Positions 43,864 to 52,293 of a DNA stretch of 64,000 bases are shown here, in pieces (the stretch's first letter is position 1; each line of letters starts with the position of its first letter). The position numbers and the translations under genes are program-made. The notes beneath the pieces are model-generated. The model was not told the DNA's origin. It made no database searches and saw only the letters and a list, made by a program, of their open reading frames with translations. The stretch spans positions 1-64,000 of the forward strand of contig NZ_KB898325.1 of NCBI RefSeq assembly GCF_000377625.1, given 5' to 3'. The DNA is from Prevotella veroralis DSM 19559 = JCM 6290 (GTDB lineage Bacteria; Bacteroidota; Bacteroidia; Bacteroidales; Bacteroidaceae).

Positions 43864-45585
43864 TCACTCCTCAGTAGGTCTTATATCCTCAATCTGCAGC
43901 TGCACAGCTCCACGTTTGAAGACATTGTCCTCGATGGTATACGCAATATCAAACGAACGCTTGGATTTGATGTACCGTGCCGACGCACTCTGTCCGAAAG
44001 CAATACCATTCATAACATTGTTTGATTTCGAATCAACGAGTTCCAGCTTGATATGCTCTTGCTCACGTCCAACGACTTTACTTGTTCCGAAATCGTACAC
44101 ATCCAACGTACAGAAGATAGGTTTAGGATTTGCAGGCCCGAAAGGTGCGAATCGCTTCAAGTCACTATGCAGTTTCTTCGTAATATCTTTGAAGTCTATG
44201 ACGGCATCAATGTCTAGTATGGCTTCTCGCTGTTCTGGTTCGATATGCTCCTCTACGTATGCTTGGAACCGCTTACGGAACTCCTTAACATCCGACCACT
44301 TCATCGTTAAGCCAGCCGCATAAGTATGTCCACCGAAGTTTAGAAGTAAATCACGGCAACTCTTGATAGCCGCATAGACATCAAAACCAGCTACACTACG
44401 GGCAGAACCAGTTGCAAGATTCTCGTCACGGGTCAGTACAACTGTCGGGCGGAAATATATTTCAGTGAGGCGGGAGGCAACGATACCGATGACACCTTTC
44501 TTCCAGTGTTCGTCATACAGTACGATACTGGATTGGTGCTTCTGACTCTCTAGGCGTGCCACAATCTGGTTCGCCTCTTCCGTCATCTGCCTATCGACGT
44601 CCTTGCGTTGTTCGTTATATTCATCAATGTGTTTTGCCTGATTGAGTGCTAAGCTATATTCGCGTTCAACTAATAAATCCACACTCTTCTTACCATTCTC
44701 CATTCTTCCGCTGGCGTTAATGCGCGGTCCTATCTTGAAGATAATATCACTCATGGATAGTTCCCGCCCATTCAGCCCACAGATGTCAATAATCGCTTTA
44801 AGTCCTAAGCTGGGATTCTGGTTGAGCTGTTTCAATCCGTGGAAGGCAAGAATACGATTCTCGTCAATCACTGGCACAAGGTCGGCAGCTATACTAACGG
44901 CACAGAAGTCGAGTAGGGGAACGAGACGTGAGAACGGAATATTATTATTCTTAGCAAAGGCTTGCATGAACTTGAAGCCCACACCACAGCCACATAAGCT
45001 CTTAAAAGGATAAGAGTCATCTGGTCTTTTGGGGTTCAATATCGCCACTGCGGGCGGCATAGTCTCGTCGGGCACATGATGATCACAGATAATGAAATCA
45101 ATTCCTAGCTGCTTAGCATAGGTAATCTCTTCTATGGCTTTAATACCGCAATCAAGGATGATAATAAGTTTTACACCCGTTTCAGCGGCATAATCAATTC
45201 CCTTCTTACTCACCCCGTAACCCTCATCATATCGGTCGGGGATATAATAATCAATGTTGGAATAGAACTGTCGTAAGAATTTATAGACCAGCGCAACAGC
45301 CGTGCACCCATCTACGTCGTAATCTCCGTAAACAAGGATACGCTCCTTATGCCCCATTGCGTCGTTCAACCTGTCAACGGCGGCATCCATATCTTTCATT
45401 AAGAAGGGGTTGATGAGGTCGGCCAGCTGTGGTCGGAAGAATCTCTTCGCAGCACTCTCCGTCGTTATCCCGCGGCGTATAAGCAGAGATGCAAGTGTAG
45501 GGCTCATGCCTAACTTATCACCTAATTCCTTAGCAGCATTACTCTGTTCGGTTGTCGGTGGTGTATAGTTCCATTTAAAATGCAT
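43864..45585 (-). CDS. recJ: Single-stranded-DNA exonuclease RecJ
   Basis: Protein of 573 residues with the DHH motif DYDVDGCTAVAL near 80, DCGIK near 140, CDHHVPDE near 160, and the DHHA1 part with GGHTYAAG near 425. RecJ degrades single-stranded DNA 5' to 3' during recombination and mismatch repair, often together with RecQ, whose gene follows. A TACCTTTAC promoter element lies upstream (45610-45618). Confidence 0.95.
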   Translation of the reverse strand: MHFKWNYTPPTTEQSNAAKELGDKLGMSPTLASLLIRRGITTESAAKRFFRPQLADLINPFLMKDMDAAVDRLNDAMGHKERILVYGDYDVDGCTAVALVYKFLRQFYSNIDYYIPDRYDEGYGVSKKGIDYAAETGVKLIIILDCGIKAIEEITYAKQLGIDFIICDHHVPDETMPPAVAILNPKRPDDSYPFKSLCGCGVGFKFMQAFAKNNNIPFSRLVPLLDFCAVSIAADLVPVIDENRILAFHGLKQLNQNPSLGLKAIIDICGLNGRELSMSDIIFKIGPRINASGRMENGKKSVDLLVEREYSLALNQAKHIDEYNEQRKDVDRQMTEEANQIVARLESQKHQSSIVLYDEHWKKGVIGIVASRLTEIYFRPTVVLTRDENLATGSARSVAGFDVYAAIKSCRDLLLNFGGHTYAAGLTMKWSDVKEFRKRFQAYVEEHIEPEQREAILDIDAVIDFKDITKKLHSDLKRFAPFGPANPKPIFCTLDVYDFGTSKVVGREQEHIKLELVDSKSNNVMNGIAFGQSASARYIKSKRSFDIAYTIEDNVFKRGAVQLQIEDIRPTEE

Positions 45586-45609
45586 CTTAATTTATTTTTA
45601 TTTCTGCCC

Positions 45610-45618
45610 GTAAAGGTA
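45610..45618 (-). promoter_or_regulatory. recJ promoter candidate (-7 element)
   Basis: Minus-strand TACCTTTAC, one base off consensus, 25 bases upstream of recJ. Confidence 0.4.
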
Positions 45619-45885
45619 CAAAAAAAAAGCCAACCGCCGTGATGGCTAAGATGAATATTTGTATTAGATAGGATATGTTTCCGATTCGTTTCTGTTGCTA
45701 TTTGTATGATTTTATGATGGGTATTTGCAGGTGAAAGGGTAGGGGAATGGCATATTCAGAAACGGCTAAGAATCTTTTTAGTAGCCTTATGTACTACGCT
45801 CACCTGCGGTTTCCGTGTTTGTTTTATACGCTTCCTGTATTATCTCCGTACTTATTCTGTCTTTGCGGAATGCGTATGTTTTTAT

Positions 45886-45969
45886 ATTATCTAAGTCTGA
45901 TAATTAATTATCTAAGCGTGATAATTAATTATCAGACTTAGATAATACTTTATCACGCTTAGATAATAC
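45886..45969. repeat. Tandem array F, four 21-bp palindromic units
   Basis: Four 21-base units on the theme TTATC(T/A)(A/G)A..GATAAT. Units 1-2 and units 3-4 are in opposite orientation, so the whole block is also an inverted repeat. Each unit is itself a partial palindrome (ATTATC ... GATAAT). Confidence 0.85.
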
Positions 45970-46176
45970 AATTATATACGTATCAAAACAATGCGGAACG
46001 CTTGAGAAAAGAAAGCGAATACGGGGAGAATGAAATGCAATACGTATGTTTTTCTTCTTTTATGCTTATGTCTTACGGGGGATTATGGGTGGTTTATCTA
46101 TTGTATAGGGGGGCGCACAATGTGTTGTTGATGTGTGAAAGTGTGGGTAGACTGGTTTGTTTCGAGGCTTAGGGCA

Positions 46177-46209
46177 TAAAAAATCCCGCTCCATAGCTAT
46201 GGAACGGGA
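46177..46209 (-). terminator. Terminator of the C1 peptidase gene
   Basis: TCCCG ... TCCATAG/CTATGGA ... CGGGA palindrome with a run of A on the plus strand (T on the transcript) beyond it. Confidence 0.8.
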
Positions 46210-46238
46210 AGAGTTATTTGTGATTGGAATCTAAGTGA

Positions 46239-47441
46239 TTAGAGTCCCATTTTTTTGCGAATATCCTTAGGAATTGCATTCTTGTTAATCATGTAGTCCA
46301 TGGTGTTAGCAGCAATGAAGTCCTTTGTCATGTACCAGATACCCTTGTAGTCACCAGTCTCACCCCAAGAGTTCTTTACCATGTAGTACTCCTTACCATT
46401 CTGATCCTTTGCGATACCAAATATGAGCATACCATGGTCATCGGTTAGCTCCCAGTTGTCGAAACGCTCTTGACGCTGCTTCTGTGTAGGGGTAATCTCT
46501 GGTACGTTTACGCCGAGAGAGTCGATCAGGTCCTTCTTCTTCGCAGTAGATAGACCTAGCCAGTGAGCCATGTCACTGCCCTTCATGCTCTCAACTTTCT
46601 TGCCATCAACCATGTAAGCGAGTCCCTTGCGTGAGAAACCAGGCTCACTAACATCGCCACCCCAGGCAACGGTGTAACCATTCATTACGGCATTGTCGAT
46701 GACGCGCATCATCTCATCCATCGGAAGGTTATAAGATAGTGGGTTACGCCAGTTGTCCTGTACTTCTACAGCGAATGTGGTGTAGAATGGATGGTGTGTG
46801 TAAGAGGTAATGGTTACGTAATCATCCCAATTCACACCGAGGCTTGCAGCGAAAGTCTCTGGAGTGTATTGCTTGCCTTCGTATGTGAATTTATCTGGGC
46901 ACTTGCCGAGGTAGGCGTCGAGAATACCTTGCAATCCTACCTTCCACTGACCTGAAATCTTGTTAGTCTTGTTGCGTGCAACTGCGTTTACGTATGGTTC
47001 CATCAATGAGAAGAACTCGTTGAAGTTATTCAATGAGTCGCCATAGAGTGAACCTGGGAAAGGCATTGCGCTCTCTGGTACGATACCATGGTGCTGAATG
47101 GTGTAAAGTACGTCGTATGCTGAACCGCCTTGTGCAAACTGGCAATCGCCATGCAGACGAACAACTTGAACGGCACGATCCATGTAGGTCTTGTTAGCAA
47201 CGAAGCTCTCGCAGAGGTCGTAAGTCTTACCAGTCTTTTTGAGAATCTCCGCCTCGAAGTAGCTAAGTGTGGAGTAATCCCAGCACGTACCTGAGCGGTT
47301 CTGGTCTTTAATACTTGTAATTGGGTTCTGCTTTACTACTGTAAAGACAGGCTTGTTAGAAGCAGATGCTTCTTTCTTGTCTGCAGCGTTAGCGCCTATC
47401 GCTACCAAAGCGAGCAGTGCTACTACTAATGTTTTCTTCAT
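46239..47441 (-). CDS. C1 family cysteine peptidase (bleomycin hydrolase / aminopeptidase C-like), secreted
   Basis: Protein of 400 residues with a signal peptide (about 1-19, ending GANA). Papain-like triad visible: Cys53 in RSGTCWDYSTL, His in TDDHGMLIFG near 337, Asn in VKNSWG near 359. The layout matches the PepC/bleomycin-hydrolase branch, which acts as an aminopeptidase; relatives in oral Bacteroidales work in the periplasm on peptides. Normal length. A terminator follows, and a hairpin with the upstream peptidase gene separates the two. Confidence 0.88.
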   Translation of the reverse strand: MKKTLVVALLALVAIGANAADKKEASASNKPVFTVVKQNPITSIKDQNRSGTCWDYSTLSYFEAEILKKTGKTYDLCESFVANKTYMDRAVQVVRLHGDCQFAQGGSAYDVLYTIQHHGIVPESAMPFPGSLYGDSLNNFNEFFSLMEPYVNAVARNKTNKISGQWKVGLQGILDAYLGKCPDKFTYEGKQYTPETFAASLGVNWDDYVTITSYTHHPFYTTFAVEVQDNWRNPLSYNLPMDEMMRVIDNAVMNGYTVAWGGDVSEPGFSRKGLAYMVDGKKVESMKGSDMAHWLGLSTAKKKDLIDSLGVNVPEITPTQKQRQERFDNWELTDDHGMLIFGIAKDQNGKEYYMVKNSWGETGDYKGIWYMTKDFIAANTMDYMINKNAIPKDIRKKMGL

Positions 47442-47460
47442 AAAGTTGTAAATAAAAGTA

Positions 47461-47496
47461 GGCTGCCATTGTTAGCTTTTGCATTGAGTGGCAGCC
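47461..47496 (-). terminator. Terminator candidate of the aminopeptidase P-like gene
   Basis: GGCTGCCA (47461-47468) pairs with TGGCAGCC (47489-47496); a short T-rich stretch follows on the transcript. Confidence 0.5.
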
Positions 47497-47527
47497 TTGG
47501 ATGAAATTATTAATTATATGTTATCAA

Positions 47528-48934
47528 TTACTTTCTGTTGGCTGCGATAAACTCTTCAACATCCTTTGGATGGTAAGGAATGAGGTCTTTACCAATAAAG
47601 CGACATCCCTCCTTGGTGATGAGGATATCGTCCTCAAGACGTATTCCACCGAAGTCTTTATACTCGTCGAGCTTATCGAAGTTCAAGAAGTCAGCGCAGT
47701 GTTTCTTTGCTCTCCATTCGTCAATGAGAGCAGGGATGAAATAGATACCGGGCTCATCAGTTACCACGAATCCTTCTTCCAGACGGCGACCCATACGCAA
47801 GCAGTTCGTTCCGAATTGCTCTAGGTTAGGGCGTGTCTCCTCATCGAATCCTACGTTAATCTGGTCGAATGATTCCATATCATGAACGTCCATACCCATC
47901 ATGTGACCTAATCCGTGAGGCAGGAACATTGCGTGTGCGCCAGCAGCAACAGCAGCGTCTGTATCGCCCTTTGCTAAGCCTAATTCTTTCATGCGATCGA
48001 AGAGAATACGGCAAATAGCAAAGTGAACATCGGCATACTTGACTCCTGGTTTCGCATACTTCAAAGCAGCGTCATGACATTCCTCAACAACTTTGTATAT
48101 CTCTAATTGTCTCTGCGTAAACTTGCCATTTACTGGGAAAGTACGTGTGTTATCCGAGCAATAGTGGTTGATGGTCTCAGCACCAGCATCACATAATGCA
48201 AGTCGACCTGATTCCAATACTGCCATTGATGGGATACCGTGCATAATCTCACCATGCTGTGAGAAGATGGTTGGGAAAGAAACCATTGCACCGTAAGAAC
48301 TAGCGATACCGCTAACCTGTCCACCAACGTACTTCTCCGTTACGCCAGGTTTAGCAATAATCATAGCCGTTGTGTGCATCTTATAACCAATAACGGCAGC
48401 ACGCTCCAGTTCTTCGATTTCTTCTTGCGTCTTCACAGAACGCATCTTTACGACGGCACGGATGAGATCCATGCTTGCTGATTCTTTCTGCTGGTTAGGA
48501 TGAATACCGAAGAGATCAAAGATTTGAATCTTTATATCGGCACGATAAGGAGGAAGGAAATGGACTTTACGGTGCTCACGCAATGCGTTGTTGCAAATCG
48601 TCTTGAGTCCTTTCATGTCTACTGTGTTAGCCACGCCAACGGCATTGGCCATGTCTCTAACAGAATCAACACTTCCATACCAAACAATGTCATCAATGTC
48701 GATGTCGTCACCAACGAGTGTCTCAGTGTCGTTATCAACATCAATCACACCAACAAGCCCATCACGCTTCATACCGAAGTAATAGAGGAAAGACGAGTCT
48801 TGGCGGAACGGATAATAACCATTTGCAGGGAAGTTTGCAGGTGATTCGTTATTGCCAAAGAGAATGATGATACCACTCTTTACGAGCTTCTTTAGCTCTG
48901 CTCGGCGGTTTACATAAGTTTCTTTGCTAAACAT
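47528..48934 (-). CDS. M24B aminopeptidase P / Xaa-Pro aminopeptidase-like
   Basis: Protein of 468 residues: an N-terminal creatinase-like domain (YPFRQDSSFLYYFGM) and a C-terminal pita-bread metalloenzyme domain with the metal ligands in LCDAGAETINHYCSDNTRTFPV (two Asp), HGLGHMMGMDVHD (His), the glutamate in TDEPGIYF and the last glutamate near the C-terminus. It removes N-terminal residues from X-Pro peptides, fitting a peptide-fermenting anaerobe and its neighbour, the C1 peptidase. A divergent promoter pair with the patatin gene lies upstream. Confidence 0.93.
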   Translation of the reverse strand: MFSKETYVNRRAELKKLVKSGIIILFGNNESPANFPANGYYPFRQDSSFLYYFGMKRDGLVGVIDVDNDTETLVGDDIDIDDIVWYGSVDSVRDMANAVGVANTVDMKGLKTICNNALREHRKVHFLPPYRADIKIQIFDLFGIHPNQQKESASMDLIRAVVKMRSVKTQEEIEELERAAVIGYKMHTTAMIIAKPGVTEKYVGGQVSGIASSYGAMVSFPTIFSQHGEIMHGIPSMAVLESGRLALCDAGAETINHYCSDNTRTFPVNGKFTQRQLEIYKVVEECHDAALKYAKPGVKYADVHFAICRILFDRMKELGLAKGDTDAAVAAGAHAMFLPHGLGHMMGMDVHDMESFDQINVGFDEETRPNLEQFGTNCLRMGRRLEEGFVVTDEPGIYFIPALIDEWRAKKHCADFLNFDKLDEYKDFGGIRLEDDILITKEGCRFIGKDLIPYHPKDVEEFIAANRK

Positions 48935-48960
48935 ATTTCAATAAATTAGATGGTTTGATT

Positions 48961-48969
48961 GCAAAGATA
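48961..48969 (-). promoter_or_regulatory. Promoter of the aminopeptidase P-like gene (-7 element)
   Basis: Minus-strand TATCTTTGC 27 bases before the start at 48934. Confidence 0.6.
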
Positions 48970-48991
48970 GTTATTTTTGCTTGAAAGTTAT

Positions 48992-49000
48992 TAACTTTGC
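48992..49000 (+). promoter_or_regulatory. Promoter of the patatin gene (-7 element)
   Basis: TAACTTTGC 22 bases before the start at 49023. Within 25 bases of the divergent promoter, so the two may share regulation. Confidence 0.6.
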
Positions 49001-49022
49001 AGTTGTTTTTTAACGAGTTTTT

Positions 49023-49880
49023 ATGCAAATTGATAGGAATACGGGCTTAGTATTAGAAGGAGGTGGCATGCGAGGAGTATTTACCTCGGGTGTATTGGAT
49101 GCTTTTATGAAGTATAATCTTCGTTTTAAGTATGTCGTAGCTGTATCGGCAGGTGCCTGTAACGGCTTGTCATATATGAGCAGACAGCCCCGCCGTGCAC
49201 GTATTTCTAACATAGATATGCTTGCCAAGTATGATTATATAGGCTTGCGCCATTTGGTAACACAGGGCTGCATTTTTAATCCTGAGTTGTTGTATAAGCA
49301 GTTTCCATTTGAGCTTGTTCCCTTCGATTATGATGAGTACTTCCGTCAAAGTAAGTTAGGCGAAGTCTATGAGATGGTTGTAACGAATTGTGAGACTGGG
49401 TTAGCTGAATATCTTACCGAAACTGAGGGCAATGCGAAGAGATTAAATGAGTTAGCACGGGCATCCTCCAGTTTGCCTTATGTAAGTAAGATTGTCACCA
49501 TAGATGGCAAACCTTTGTTGGATGGTGGTATCGTTGATTCCATTCCTGTTCAACACTCTATAGAGACTGGACACGAAACAAACGTAGTGATTTGCACACG
49601 TAATAAAGGATGGCGAGATAAGGGTAAAGACTATAAGCAACCTAAGTTTATCTATCGTAATTACCCCCGCCTACGCGTCGCATTAAGTCATCGTATAGAG
49701 GTGTATAATCGTCAGTTAGATTTGATTGACGAGTTAGAAGAACAAGGAAAGATACTCGTCATTCGTCCAGAGAAGCCCGTTGTTGTCGGTAGAATGGAGA
49801 AGGATGTCAACAAGCTCGAAGATCTTTATGAAGAAGGATTCCGCTTAGGCGAAGACTTTATAAAGGAGCATGTCGGGTAG
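49023..49880 (+). CDS. Patatin-like phospholipase (YjjU type)
   Basis: Protein of 285 residues. Oxyanion GGGMRGVFTSGVLDAF at 14-29, nucleophile serine in AVSAGACNG (AxSxG form) near 42, and the DGG/D motif in LLDGGIVDSIPV near 167. Intracellular patatins of this type cleave acyl chains of phospholipids. No signal peptide. Isolated, with its own promoter. The substrate is not known. Confidence 0.9.
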   Translation: MQIDRNTGLVLEGGGMRGVFTSGVLDAFMKYNLRFKYVVAVSAGACNGLSYMSRQPRRARISNIDMLAKYDYIGLRHLVTQGCIFNPELLYKQFPFELVPFDYDEYFRQSKLGEVYEMVVTNCETGLAEYLTETEGNAKRLNELARASSSLPYVSKIVTIDGKPLLDGGIVDSIPVQHSIETGHETNVVICTRNKGWRDKGKDYKQPKFIYRNYPRLRVALSHRIEVYNRQLDLIDELEEQGKILVIRPEKPVVVGRMEKDVNKLEDLYEEGFRLGEDFIKEHVG

Positions 49881-49942
49881 TGGGAGTAGTTTCGTTGAAC
49901 AACTATAGGAAGCTCTTCACATCAAATTATCAGTCCGAATTA

Positions 49943-49976
49943 TTTGCCATTATGTAAGAAATTATCATTACCTTTG
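49943..49976 (+). promoter_or_regulatory. Promoter of the second DUF6078 gene
   Basis: TTTG at 49943-49946, a long 22-base spacer, TACCTTTG at 49969-49976. The gene starts 43 bases later. Confidence 0.5.
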
Positions 49977-50019
49977 TATCTGTTAAGAACTAACCATTAC
50001 AATTTAAAATAATAGTATT

Positions 50020-50478
50020 ATGACACAAGAGGAATATAACCTTTTAGACATTGATTTTGCTCATTGCCCTGGCTCTCATTGTGGAAAAGCAAATGAATGT
50101 TTCCGCTACGTAGCCTATCAGATGCTTGCAAATTGCACACGAGATCGTTATATGGTAACCAATCCGAACGTGATAACGGGCAAGCCTAATTGTCCGCTCT
50201 TTATATCTAACCGCAAGGAACGCTATGCTTGGGGAATCTCACACATCTTTGACAACGTGCGTACCTCTGATTTGCGTGGCGTCCGACTGAGCGTTATGCA
50301 ATGCTTCGGTGCAGCTACCTATTATCATGTTAAGGAACAACTCCGTGCCATCACCGAAGAAGAACAACAGGACGTCCGTGATGCCTTTACCGAGAATGGT
50401 TATGACGGGCAGAGCATTGAGTTCGATCGCTATGAAGAGCATTATCCCGTGCTTATGCGCATGAAACGTTATAAGTAA
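50020..50478 (+). CDS. DUF6078-like cysteine-rich protein (paralogue of 7880-8308)
   Basis: Protein of 152 residues. N-terminal cysteines (DFAHCPGSHCGKANECFRY, CPLFISN) and the C-terminal HIFDNVRTSDLRGVRLSVMQ and a following FTENGYDG align by eye with the protein at 7880-8308. Unknown function, no signal peptide. Both paralogues stand alone, each with a 22-bp array on its 3' side. Confidence 0.7.
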   Translation: MTQEEYNLLDIDFAHCPGSHCGKANECFRYVAYQMLANCTRDRYMVTNPNVITGKPNCPLFISNRKERYAWGISHIFDNVRTSDLRGVRLSVMQCFGAATYYHVKEQLRAITEEEQQDVRDAFTENGYDGQSIEFDRYEEHYPVLMRMKRYK

Positions 50479-50516
50479 GCACAGTCTTCGCCTTTCAGTT
50501 ATAAGTTCTTTTCTGC

Positions 50517-50562
50517 TTATATAAGTAATACGATAATACTTATATAAGCAGTACAATAGTAT
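50517..50562 (+). repeat. Two adjacent 23-bp repeat units
   Basis: Two copies of CTTATATAAG followed by a variable AATACGATAATA / AGTACAATAGTA part. They precede array G. Confidence 0.6.
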
Positions 50563-50580
50563 TCCTATAAGACCTATCGA

Positions 50581-50712
50581 GTTCTACACGTTTGTATAGC
50601 GAATTATACAGGCGTGTATAACTAATTATACAAACGTGTATAATTGATTATACAGACGTGTATAACTGATTATACAGACGTGTATAACTCGTTATACAAA
50701 CTTGTATAATTC
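50581..50712 (+). repeat. Tandem array G, six 22-bp palindromic units
   Basis: Six 22-base units, most reading ATTATACAxxCGTGTATAA with a two- or three-base tail. The unit is an imperfect palindrome (TTATACA ... TGTATAA). A solitary copy of the same family occurs at 1805-1838. Confidence 0.9.
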
Positions 50713-50864
50713 GGTTGATAAAGGCTAAGGAGGATGCGATGTCAAGTATAAGTGCTATCGTACATTAACTTACAGGTGCCTCGCATGGGTATTAGGAGTA
50801 AGATTGTAGTCTAATTGAATGGCGGAAGATAACGCTATCTTCTCTGTCTATATGGGTAAAAATA

Positions 50865-50902
50865 AAGGATTCCTCACAGGTATATTGCTGTGAGGAATCC
50901 TT
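50865..50902. terminator. Bidirectional terminator between convergent genes
   Basis: Perfect 14-bp arms AAGGATTCCTCACA and TGTGAGGAATCCTT with a 10-base loop. Confidence 0.8.
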
Positions 50903-50955
50903 ATAAAGTGAATTGAGTATATAATTTCAAAGAGGTATATCTCCCTTCGTGATAG

Positions 50956-51486
50956 TTAGTCGGTTATATTCTGGGTTACATACTTCGGAGATTCACCATA
51001 TTTATTAGCTTCTCTTTGACTATCCATTGTTGTAAATGCAAATATGATAAAGCTGAAAGCGAGACTAACAAACCAGATTAGCATACCGAAGATGGCAATT
51101 CCACCGCCCATAGCTGTTTTGATTAAAGGTATCATAGTGTCTATATCGCCGAAGAGAGCGTCAATGTTCGTTGTCCCTATTCCCAGAAGCATGAGAGATA
51201 TGCCAATAGCTTCAATGATGATAGTCGTTAAGAGCCACCATCCACTTTTGCCTATGTCGTGCAGACGACGAATAGTCATAGAGCAGTTCAGGAGTATTAA
51301 AACGATGTTAAGATAACGACCTATGACTGGGATAAAATCGCATAAATAGCTGACAATGAGGAGAAACAACGCCCCCCACCAAAATTCAGAGCGACGACTA
51401 CGAGTGTTTAGTTTCAAAGCTCTCGTGAAGATTCTTTTAACAGCTTCTATAAATCCTACTTTGGGTAATTCTTTAATTTGTTCCAT
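50956..51486 (-). CDS. DUF805 family membrane protein
   Basis: Protein of 176 residues with the DUF805 pattern: KLNTRSRRSEFWWGALFL, several hydrophobic segments, then RRLHDIGKSGWW. A small inner-membrane protein of unknown function, common across bacteria. It lies 31 bases downstream of trmD on the same strand. Confidence 0.88.
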   Translation of the reverse strand: MEQIKELPKVGFIEAVKRIFTRALKLNTRSRRSEFWWGALFLLIVSYLCDFIPVIGRYLNIVLILLNCSMTIRRLHDIGKSGWWLLTTIIIEAIGISLMLLGIGTTNIDALFGDIDTMIPLIKTAMGGGIAIFGMLIWFVSLAFSFIIFAFTTMDSQREANKYGESPKYVTQNITD

Positions 51487-51517
51487 AATATTGCTTTTAC
51501 TTTGAGTTGTATTGATT

Positions 51518-52195
51518 CTATTCCTTTAGTAAGTCGGGACGTAACCGCTTTGTTCGCTCCATAGCTTGATCGAATTCCCATTGCTTGATCTTAGCTTCAT
51601 TACCGCTTAGCAATATCTCTGGTACATCCCATCCTTTATAACTGCGTGGGCGTGTATAGATTGGAGCGGAAAGCATATCGTCCATAAAACAATCAGAGAG
51701 CGCACTTTGGTCGTCACTGATAACACCTGGAACGAGTCGAACCACAGCGTCGGCAATGATGGCAGCAGGTAGTTCGCCACCCGTAAGCACGAAGTCGCCT
51801 ATAGAAATTTCACGTGTAATGAGATGGTCACGTACTCGCTGATCAATCCCCTTATAGTGACCTGCAAGAATGATGATGTTACCCCCCATTGATAAGTCAT
51901 TGGCTATCTTTTGATTGAATTGTTCGCCATCGGGAGAGGTGAAGATAACGTCGTCATAATCTCTCTCTTCCTTTAAAACACTAATACAATTATCAATAGG
52001 TTCAATCTGCATAACCATTCCAGCCTGTCCGCCGAATGGGTAATCGTCCACTCTGCGCCACTTATCCTTTGTATAATCACGAAGGTTATGAAGCCTAATC
52101 TCTGCAAGTCCTTTCTTTTCGGCTCTGGCAAGGATGCTCTCATGCACGAATCCTTCCAGCATTTCTGGTAAAACGGTGATAATATCTATTCTCAT
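51518..52195 (-). CDS. trmD: tRNA (guanine37-N1)-methyltransferase TrmD
   Basis: Trefoil-knot methyltransferase of 225 residues that adds a methyl to G37 of tRNAs, preventing frameshifts. SAM-binding knot motifs [12 protein letters not shown] and [11 protein letters not shown] are intact, and the C-terminal [21 protein letters not shown] matches. I chose the start at 52195 ([13 protein letters not shown]), the standard N-terminus, over the longer frame to 52240. A minus-strand TTAACTTTG box lies just upstream. Confidence 0.95.
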   Translation of the reverse strand: MRIDIITVLPEMLEGFVHESILARAEKKGLAEIRLHNLRDYTKDKWRRVDDYPFGGQAGMVMQIEPIDNCISVLKEERDYDDVIFTSPDGEQFNQKIANDLSMGGNIIILAGHYKGIDQRVRDHLITREISIGDFVLTGGELPAAIIADAVVRLVPGVISDDQSALSDCFMDDMLSAPIYTRPRSYKGWDVPEILLSGNEAKIKQWEFDQAMERTKRLRPDLLKE

Positions 52196-52201
52196 AAGTG
52201 T

Positions 52202-52210
52202 TACAAAGTT
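52202..52210 (-). promoter_or_regulatory. trmD promoter candidate (-7 element)
   Basis: Minus-strand TTAACTTTG just upstream of the trmD start; this gives a near-leaderless transcript. Confidence 0.4.
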
Positions 52211-52231
52211 AAGTATTATTTTACTATTGCG

Positions 52232-52262
52232 TTGAGACATTAAGTTTTTTTTGTAACTTTGC
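52232..52262 (+). promoter_or_regulatory. Promoter of the DUF5020 gene
   Basis: TTG at 52232-52234, 19-base spacer, TAACTTTGC at 52254-52262, with the ATG at 52294. Confidence 0.6.
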
Positions 52263-52293
52263 AGCAGTTTTCTAATAATAACTTAAGAACAAT

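Larger units (their letters stand above)
45586..46238. other. Gene-free region with array F and a terminator
   Basis: About 650 bases. It holds the recJ promoter, array F (45886-45969) and the terminator of the C1 peptidase gene (46177-46209). A 64-codon open frame on the plus strand at 45747-45941 runs into the repeat array and has no family features. Confidence 0.65.
50479..50955. other. Gene-free region with 23-bp and 22-bp arrays and a terminator
   Basis: About 480 bases between two convergent genes. It holds two 23-bp units (near 50517-50562), array G (50581-50712) and a perfect hairpin (50865-50902). No gene seen. Confidence 0.65.

Noticed and set aside
45747..45941. A 64-residue open frame with hydrophobic residues
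   Set aside because: It runs into array F, starts away from any promoter and has no family.
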